Source: DATBGS01 sp036557885
GTDB lineage: Bacteria; Chloroflexota; Ktedonobacteria; Ktedonobacterales; DATBGS01
Reading direction: 5' to 3'
NCBI GenBank assembly: GCA_036557885.1
Contig: DATBGS010000125.1
Location: 1 to 6,185, forward strand
Length of the DNA stretch: 6,185 nucleotides
Shown: positions 1-3,654 of the stretch, one piece after another
How the letters are laid out: each line of letters starts with the position of its first letter
How positions within the stretch are numbered: position 1 is the stretch's first letter
Made by a program: the position numbers and the translations under genes
Notes under the pieces: generated by a model
Told to the model about the DNA's origin: nothing
Databases searched by the model: none
What the model saw: the letters and a program-made list of their open reading frames with translations, nothing else

Positions 1-1
1 C

Positions 2-214
2 AAAGACGCCCAATCCCTGCTGAAGGTAGACGCGCTCTCGCTGGGAGAGGAGTGGGCGTTGTGGTATCGGCTCAAGCGCGAGAGCAAGGCGGGAGGGGCC
101 ATTCCAGGGCCGTTTGTGGAGATGGTCGAGCGCTGGTTAGCCGGGGACACGCCGCCGCCCTATCGCAAGCAGACGGACAAGGAGCGCCTGGCCGAAGCCC
201 GCTTCTGGCTGTAA
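2..214 (+). CDS. C-terminal fragment of an unrecognised protein
   Basis: An open frame runs from the left edge of the window to a TAA at 212-214, giving the last 70 residues of a protein whose start lies outside. The codons are G+C-rich at third positions, as in the other genes here, and there is no stop before 212. The fragment begins KDAQSLLKVDALSLGEEWAL, passes through WYRLKRESKAGG and PFVEMVERWLAGDTPPPYRK, and ends RLAEARFWL. It is soluble-looking, charged and probably helical, with no membrane segment and no motif I recognise, so no function is offered. It converges on the VOC gene at 412-861, and the space between the two genes is filled with palindromic repeats that may end transcription from both sides. 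Confidence 0.7.
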   Translation, partial: KDAQSLLKVDALSLGEEWALWYRLKRESKAGGAIPGPFVEMVERWLAGDTPPPYRKQTDKERLAEARFWL

Positions 215-219
215 TGTTT

Positions 220-262
220 GTAGCCCCGGCATCCCCCTGCCCTTTGTTTTAGGGTGCCGGGC
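220..262 (+). repeat. Long-form GTAG-headed REP-like palindrome
   Basis: The element starts six bases after the TAA of the upstream gene. It has a GTAG head (220-223), a left arm CCCCGGCATCCC, a pyrimidine-rich middle (CTGCCCTTTGTTTTA) and a right arm GGGTGCCGGG (252-261). CCCGGCA pairs with TGCCGGG, and CCC with GGG after one bulged T. The same long form occurs in inverted orientation at 3411-3454. A GTAG or GGAG tetranucleotide at the foot of a G+C-rich hairpin is the hallmark of REP elements mobilised by RAYT transposases. Assigning this element to that class is inference from architecture. Confidence 0.6.
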
Positions 263-301
263 AAGCGTGGCAAACACCACCGTTCGTCTTGAGCGACGAG
301 T

Positions 302-368
302 GCCCGGCAGGGTCGCCGGGGCTACAAGCGATACTCTGCTGCTCGTAGCCCCGGCGACCCTGCCGGGC
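302..368. repeat. REPIN-like inverted pair of short GTAG-headed palindromes
   Basis: Positions 302-325 are the exact 24-base reverse complement of 345-368, separated by 19 bases (326-344). Each unit has a GTAG head, then a hairpin with arms CCCGGC and GCCGGG around a six-base loop. The heads face each other across the spacer, so the region can form either two small hairpins or one 24-bp stem. Paired inverted REPs of this kind are called REPINs or BIMEs in gamma-proteobacteria. The pair lies between convergent genes, so a role in transcription termination or mRNA 3'-end protection is plausible. Confidence 0.7.
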
Positions 369-378
369 CGTCCTGCCT

Positions 379-402
379 GTACCCCCGGCGTCCCTGCCGG
401 GC
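379..402 (+). repeat. Short GTAG-type REP-like unit with a degenerate head
   Basis: This is a third short unit, with GTAC instead of GTAG at the head and the same CCCGGC / GCCGGG hairpin around the loop GTCCCT. It lies exactly 34 bases downstream of the unit at 345-368. The flank also repeats: GCCGGGCCGTCC occurs at 362-373 and 396-407. The two units therefore look like a local tandem duplication. It ends nine bases before the stop codon of the VOC gene on the opposite strand. Confidence 0.6.
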
Positions 403-411
403 CGTCCCCTC

Positions 412-861
412 TCAGCTTTTGGCGTTGGGGAACAGGTCGCTCATCGCCATCTCTTTGACCGGCCCTTTGCTAAAGACCAGCAGAAAGCCATCGGGGTCGC
501 GCAGCCGCACCTCGCGCGTATTCCAGGGCGTCTCGATTGGCCCCTCCACGCCCTGATCTGTTGCCGCCCGCGCGCGTTCGGCCAGCGCCGCCAGAGCATC
601 CCAGCTTTCCCAGAACTGGAAATACAGCGCGATGCCCATGCCCACCGGAGCACCGGGTTCGCGCGGCTTTCTGGTGCGCGTCAGCAGCACATCTTGATAG
701 CGGGCGCCCCGCAGATGCACCAGCAGCGGCTGGCCGTCTGGCCCAGGCGCCGCAAAGATCGTGCGAAAGCCCAGCACCTCGGTATACCAGCGGGCCGCGC
801 GGTCAAGATCGGTAGATTCAAGCTGCGCAAAGGCAGGCATAGGATAAATTTCATCGTTCAT
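412..861 (-). CDS. VOC (glyoxalase / bleomycin-resistance fold) family protein
   Basis: This encodes a 149-residue cytoplasmic protein of the vicinal oxygen chelate superfamily. Visible signatures are the first beta-alpha unit (AFAQLESTDLDRAARWYTEVLGF, residues 10-32), the paired second module (MGIALYFQFWESWDALAALAERA, about 75-97) and the closing NTREVRLRDPDGFLLVF (114-130). The length fits a single two-module VOC chain, which usually dimerises. The usual metal-ligand positions look lost: Phe11 replaces the first-strand His, and Val129 replaces the Glu that normally follows DPDGxxL. A ligand-binding role like that of bleomycin-binding proteins is therefore more likely than a glyoxalase-type reaction; this is inference. 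The ATG at 861-859 has a good ribosome site on its strand (AGAGGTG, five bases upstream). The gene is divergent from the exporter genes and has a duplicated leader. The substrate is unknown. Confidence 0.85.
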   Translation of the reverse strand: MNDEIYPMPAFAQLESTDLDRAARWYTEVLGFRTIFAAPGPDGQPLLVHLRGARYQDVLLTRTRKPREPGAPVGMGIALYFQFWESWDALAALAERARAATDQGVEGPIETPWNTREVRLRDPDGFLLVFSKGPVKEMAMSDLFPNAKS

Positions 862-907
862 AGCAACACCTCTTTCTTCTTTCTTCGTAAAAGGCGTAAT
901 CGTTCAT
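851..907 (-). CDS. Possible 18-residue upstream ORF overlapping the VOC start
   Basis: The duplicated leader carries a second ATG at 907-905, in the same AUGAACGAU context as the VOC start. It reads MNDYAFYEERRKRCCYER and stops at TGA 853-851, ten bases beyond the VOC ATG and in a different frame. A weak purine stretch (AAAGGG) lies seven bases upstream of it. If translated, ribosomes would cross and end just past the VOC start, so coupling or interference is possible. Equally, it may be a chance by-product of the duplication. Confidence 0.2.
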   Translation of the reverse strand: MNDYAFYEERRKRCCYER

Positions 908-944
908 AGCGATACCCTTTCTTCTTTCTTCGTAAGAAGCGTAA
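855..944. repeat. 45-bp tandem duplication of the VOC leader and start codon
   Basis: Positions 855-899 and 901-944 align along their whole length with four substitutions and one single-base gap. The shared part includes CGTTCATAGC, the run CTTTCTTCTTTCTTCGTAA, and a closing GCGTAA. On the minus strand each copy contains a purine-rich leader, a ribosome-site-like segment and ATGAACG, so the duplicated unit is a translation initiation region. Only the inner copy opens the VOC frame. Confidence 0.85.
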
Positions 945-968
945 ACGATGACGTAACGGCAGGGTCAA
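940..968 (-). promoter_or_regulatory. Weak candidate promoter for the VOC gene
   Basis: On the minus strand TTGACC (968-963) is followed after 17 bases by TTTACG (945-940). The -35 is a 5/6 match to the sigma-70 consensus and the -10 only 3/6. It would start transcription near 933, giving a leader that contains both copies of the duplication. The GTCAT repeats lie directly upstream of the -35, as an activator site would. This is a position and consensus argument only. Confidence 0.3.
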
Positions 969-1004
969 GGGTCATGATGACCTTTGCATGACCAAATCAT
1001 GACG
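963..1004. promoter_or_regulatory. Candidate operator: GTCAT repeats with 11-base phasing
   Basis: ATGAC occurs at 977, 988 and 999, exactly 11 bases apart (GTCAT on the minus strand, preceded by G, G and C), with spacers TTTGC/AAATC-like in composition. GGTCA also occurs at 963 and 970 in the opposite direction, making GGTCAT-G-ATGACC a perfect palindrome at 970-982. A further ATGACG lies at 948. Direct repeats at one helical turn are typical of OmpR/PhoB-type response regulators, and GTCAT is the core of the Escherichia coli pho box. The protein bound here is not known. Confidence 0.4.
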
Positions 1005-1036
1005 AAAGACACTCTCCCTTTTCGCGTTCCCAACCG

Positions 1037-1042
1037 TATAGT
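1037..1042 (+). promoter_or_regulatory. Candidate -10 element for the exporter operon
   Basis: TATAGT matches the -10 consensus at five of six positions and lies about 130 bases before the ATPase start. No acceptable -35 sits 16-18 bases upstream (the sequence there is CTCTCCCTT). If this is a promoter it may depend on an activator, possibly one bound at 963-1004. Confidence 0.3.
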
Positions 1043-1076
1043 TTCTGTGGAAGAGATCAAAGAAGATACAACGCAA

Positions 1077-1132
1077 CGTTTCGGCGCTGAAACGGATTGC
1101 CAGGCTGCAAGACAGAGACAAGAGCCTTGGCA
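1077..1132 (+). promoter_or_regulatory. Leader palindrome and hairpin before the ABC ATPase gene
   Basis: Two structures lie in the presumed leader. At 1077-1094, CGTTTC and GAAACG flank GGCGCT; the 18-base site is symmetric in eight of nine base pairs and could be a repressor operator. At 1098-1132, TGCCAGGCT can pair with AGCCTTGGCA as a nine-pair stem with one bulged base and a 16-base loop. The second stem ends 30 bases before the ribosome site. Both are seen directly, but any control role is inference. Confidence 0.3.
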
Positions 1133-1172
1133 CGACACGGAATGATTGATCGGGTATTCTGAAGGAGCACGC

Positions 1173-1991
1173 ATGCAGGAATCAGTAGCCAACTCGACCA
1201 AAACCGGCCCCATTCACCTTCCCAAGGATGGCCGCCCGGTGCATGTCGAAGTGCAGAACGTCGTCAAGAAGTTTGGCGAGCATCAGGCTGTCAAGGGCGT
1301 TTCATTCACCATCGGCAAAGGCGAAATCTTTGGGCTGCTCGGCCCCAATGGGGCGGGCAAAAGCACCACCATCAACATGATGTGTGGCTATCTGGAGCCA
1401 ACCTCTGGCGATACCTTGATTGATGGGCACTCCATCACCAAGGAGCCGCGCAACGTCAAGCGCCACATTGGGGTTGTCCCCCAGGAGATCGCGCTCTACA
1501 AAGACCTGACTTCTCTGGAGAACCTGGAGTTTTTTGGCGAAATCTACGGCCTTGCCAAAAGCGAGCGCCGGGAGCGCAGCGCAGAGGTGCTGCACTTTGT
1601 AGGGCTGTATGATCGGCGCAAAGAGGCGGTCAAAACGTTTTCTGGCGGCATGCAGCGCCGCATCAATATGGCGGTTGCCATGATGCACCGTCCCTCGCTG
1701 CTGCTGATGGACGAGCCAACGGTTGGCGTAGACCCGCAGTCCCGCGAAAATATTTTCGACACCATCGAGAAACTGCGCGACCAGGGCACGACAATTCTCT
1801 ACACCACGCATTATATGGAAGAAGCCGAGCGGCTGTGCAACCATATCGCCATTATGGATGAGGGCCACGTCATTGCGATGGGCACGCTGGAGCAGCTTCT
1901 GGCGCTGCGCGATCAGCAGCGCGAAGTGCAGCGCCCGCATGGGCTTCAGGAACTCTTTATCCAGTTGACCGGCAAGACGCTGAGAGACTAG
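1173..1991 (+). CDS. ABC transporter ATP-binding protein, ABC-2 exporter (DrrA-like)
   Basis: This is the cytoplasmic ATPase that powers the permease encoded next. The 272-residue chain has Walker A GPNGAGKST (57-65), the Q-loop Gln104 (VVPQE), signature FSGGM (156-160, followed by QRR), Walker B LLLMDEP with catalytic Glu181, D-loop VGVDP (184-188) and switch His213 (TTHYMEEAERLC). The FSGGM signature, the GVDP loop and the TTHYMEEAE stretch are typical of drug, lipid or polysaccharide exporters of the DrrA/CcmA type rather than importers. Residues 1-24 are a longer polar N-terminus than usual. I chose ATG 1173 because AAGGAG (1162-1167) lies five bases upstream. An in-frame TTG at 1146 would add nine residues without a ribosome site. 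The chain after the ATPase core is short, so it lacks a large regulatory C-terminal domain. The substrate cannot be inferred. Confidence 0.95.
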   Translation: MQESVANSTKTGPIHLPKDGRPVHVEVQNVVKKFGEHQAVKGVSFTIGKGEIFGLLGPNGAGKSTTINMMCGYLEPTSGDTLIDGHSITKEPRNVKRHIGVVPQEIALYKDLTSLENLEFFGEIYGLAKSERRERSAEVLHFVGLYDRRKEAVKTFSGGMQRRINMAVAMMHRPSLLLMDEPTVGVDPQSRENIFDTIEKLRDQGTTILYTTHYMEEAERLCNHIAIMDEGHVIAMGTLEQLLALRDQQREVQRPHGLQELFIQLTGKTLRD

Positions 1992-2152
1992 TGTTTCCAT
2001 CCCCTCATACGGGTCGTTAGCCTGTGTTTCTCCAGTCGCATCTGCCCTGGGGACAGCGTAGCAGCGCATGCCGAAAAGGTCAAGTGATTTTGCACCAGGA
2101 GCAGGCCAACCGGCTAGGGTGGGGACATCAGCCAAGGAGGAAAGCAGAAAGA
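1992..2152 (+). other. 161-base linker between ATPase and permease genes
   Basis: No convincing gene, terminator or promoter is visible here. The permease frame is open back to a GTG at 2024, which would add 43 residues, but that GTG has no ribosome site and the added residues are polar and unlike ABC-2 permease N-termini. The only strong signal is AAGGAGG at 2134-2140, 12 bases before ATG 2153. That spacing is long, so translation of the permease may be modest. The two genes are probably still co-transcribed. Confidence 0.5.
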
Positions 2153-3409
2153 ATGAGAGCACTCTGGTATATTGCCAAAAAGGATTTGACACAGACCTTC
2201 AAAGACCGCTACGCCTTGCTGCTGCTGCTGGTCGTGCCGCTGGCGCTGATTGCAGTGGTGGGCTTTGCGTTTGGCGGCTTCACCAACGGTTCTTCACAGA
2301 TCACCATGAGCGTCGCCGTCAACAACCAGGACAGCGGCTATGTAGGCCAGACCGTGACGAAAGCGCTGGATATTAACAGCAGCCAACTGGTCATCACGGT
2401 GCACACCTACAGCGATGAAGCGCAGGTCAAGCAAAAGGTGGCCGACAGCACCGACATTGCGGGCGTGTTTATTCCGGCGGGCACAACGGATACGCTGATG
2501 GCTGCCGCGCAAAACGGCACGCCGACACAAAATCTGGTGCATTTCTATTCCCTGCCCAGCAGCAGCGACTCACGCATCACCATTGCGCAGCAAATTGTGA
2601 CCAGCGTGGTCAATGATCTGGTCAGCCGTCAGTTTGCGGGCACGGCGGCGGTCCAGCAGGTTGAGGGCGTCTGCCACGCGCCAGGGAACCAGTGCGCCCA
2701 AAACACGATTGACCCGGCTACAATTGCGCAGGTCGTGGGCAACGCCAGCACCACCGCCACGCAGACAGCGCAGGTGGCGCTGCTCCAGGCCGGGGAGGTA
2801 GTCAAGATCAACAACTTTGATCAGGTTGTGCCAGGCTATGCCGTCTTCTTTGCGCTCTTCAGCATCAACGCTGCTGCTGCCACCATCCTGCAAGAGAAAG
2901 AGGATGGCACCTTCCGGCGCCTGCTCATCGCGCCCATCCAGAAATACTCGCTGCTGGGCGGCAAGCTGCTCGCGCAGTTTGTGCTGACGCTGCTGCAACT
3001 GAGCTTCCTGTTTGGCGTCGGCTATCTGGTCTTTCATATGCACATTGGCTCCTGGCCTGCGGTGATTCTACTGCTGATTGGCGCCAGCTTTGCGGCAACG
3101 GGCCTGGGCATTCTGCTGGTGTCGCTGGTGAAGACGCGCCGCCAACTGAATCCGGTGGTCACGCTGGTGACGCTGGTCACGTCGGCCATTGGCGGCGCGT
3201 GGTGGCCGCTCTTCATTGAGCCGCAATGGATGCAAAATATTGCTAAGGTGGGGCTGACGGCCTGGGCAATGGAGGGGTTGAACGGCGTGATGATCTTTGG
3301 CAAGGATTTCGCCGCCGTCTTGCCGGATATTCTGGGGCTGATTGGCTACGGCATCGTCTGTTTCATCATCGCCACGCGCTTCTTCCGCTTCCGCGAGAAA
3401 GCGGCCTAG
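2153..3409 (+). CDS. ABC-2 type transporter permease
   Basis: This is the membrane half of the exporter, 418 residues. The layout is that of the ABC2_membrane_3 type. There is a short cytoplasmic start (MRALWYIAKKDLTQTFKDR), membrane helix 1 at about 21-42, a large outer domain at about 43-225, and five more helices at about 226-246, 271-295, 302-326, 335-355 and 388-408, ending in basic RFREKAA. The loop after helix 2, EKEDGTFRRLLIAPI (about 248-262), is the conserved stretch expected to contact the ATPase. The outer domain has only two cysteines, Cys174 and Cys181 (VCHAPGNQC), well placed for a disulfide. ATG 2153 is chosen because MRALWYIAKKDL is a typical start for this family. A homodimer of this chain with two ATPases would form the full exporter. 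The substrate is unknown; a drug, lipid or antibiotic-like compound is possible. Confidence 0.93.
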   Translation: MRALWYIAKKDLTQTFKDRYALLLLLVVPLALIAVVGFAFGGFTNGSSQITMSVAVNNQDSGYVGQTVTKALDINSSQLVITVHTYSDEAQVKQKVADSTDIAGVFIPAGTTDTLMAAAQNGTPTQNLVHFYSLPSSSDSRITIAQQIVTSVVNDLVSRQFAGTAAVQQVEGVCHAPGNQCAQNTIDPATIAQVVGNASTTATQTAQVALLQAGEVVKINNFDQVVPGYAVFFALFSINAAAATILQEKEDGTFRRLLIAPIQKYSLLGGKLLAQFVLTLLQLSFLFGVGYLVFHMHIGSWPAVILLLIGASFAATGLGILLVSLVKTRRQLNPVVTLVTLVTSAIGGAWWPLFIEPQWMQNIAKVGLTAWAMEGLNGVMIFGKDFAAVLPDILGLIGYGIVCFIIATRFFRFREKAA

Positions 3410-3410
3410 A

Positions 3411-3454
3411 CCCCGGCACCCTAAGACAGAAGGGCAGGCGGTGGCCGGGGCTAC
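3411..3454 (-). repeat. Long-form GTAG-headed REP-like palindrome, inverted copy
   Basis: Read on the minus strand, this unit has a GTAG head (3454-3451), then CCCCGGCCACC, a middle GCCTGCCCTTCTGTCTTA and a closing GGGTGCCGGGG. CCCCGG pairs with CCGGGG, and CACC pairs with GGTG around one bulged C. It aligns along its length with the unit at 220-262, sharing the middle CTGCCCTT and the closing TTAGGGTGCCGGG. It begins two bases after the permease stop codon. Confidence 0.6.
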
Positions 3455-3496
3455 AAGCGGAGATGCTGCCTGCCCTTCTGTCTTAGGGTGCCGGGG
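3411..3496. terminator. Perfect 29-bp inverted repeat after the permease gene, possible terminator
   Basis: Positions 3411-3439 are the exact reverse complement of 3468-3496, with a 28-base loop (3440-3467) that contains the GTAG head of the inverted unit plus the spacer AAGCGGAGATGCT. The right arm looks like a second long-form REP that has lost its GTAG head. RNA from the exporter operon would fold into a very stable stem immediately after the stop codon. No T-run follows (ACCGTAGCC), so it is not a standard intrinsic terminator. It could instead protect the 3' end or serve Rho-type or pausing-based ending. Confidence 0.55.
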
Positions 3497-3499
3497 ACC

Positions 3500-3523
3500 G
3501 TAGCCCCGGCGTCCCTGCCGGGC
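3500..3523 (+). repeat. Short GTAG-headed REP-like unit
   Basis: A complete 24-base unit with GTAG head, arms CCCGGC and GCCGGG, and loop GTCCCT lies three bases after the 29-bp inverted repeat. It differs from the units at 302-325 and 345-368 only in one loop base (GTCCCT against GACCCT), although the two loci are 3 kb apart. Confidence 0.7.
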
Positions 3524-3552
3524 AGCGCCCCTGTTAGCAGCTTATGAAAAAG

Positions 3553-3581
3553 TTCACAGCCAAAGAGTTGTCGGCTAGATA
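3553..3581 (+). promoter_or_regulatory. Candidate promoter of the kinase gene
   Basis: TTCACA (3553-3558, five of six -35 bases) is followed after 17 bases by TAGATA (3576-3581, three of six -10 bases). A start near 3588 would leave a leader of about 67 bases before ATG 3655. A second weak option is TTGTTT (3609) with CATATT (3633), 18 bases apart. A promoter is expected here because the REP cluster separates the kinase from the exporter genes. Confidence 0.3.
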
Positions 3582-3654
3582 GCCTCCCGCCCTCATCTTC
3601 GGTAGACTTTGTTTGGACGGCTAAACTTCTACCATATTTCAGGGGGCAGCAGCT

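Noticed and set aside
220..407. CRISPR array
   Set aside because: Units are palindromic, occur in both orientations, have spacers of irregular length (10 to about 40 bases) and recur 3 kb away; there are no cas genes.
537..909. Plus-strand frames opposite the VOC gene
   Set aside because: Pro/Arg-rich translations antisense to a clear VOC domain; shadows of its codon pattern.
855..944. Transposon target-site duplication
   Set aside because: The copies are directly adjacent with nothing inserted between them and are far longer than a target-site duplication, so a simple tandem duplication explains them.
1302..2192. A 296-codon minus-strand frame opposite the ATPase
   Set aside because: It lies opposite the ATPase gene with its complete motif set, continues across the linker and has no recognisable motif, so it is an antisense shadow.
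2068..2376. A 102-codon + frame starting in the ATPase-permease linker
   Set aside because: It overlaps the permease start in another frame, is Arg/Ala/Gly-rich in the shadow part, and lacks a ribosome site.
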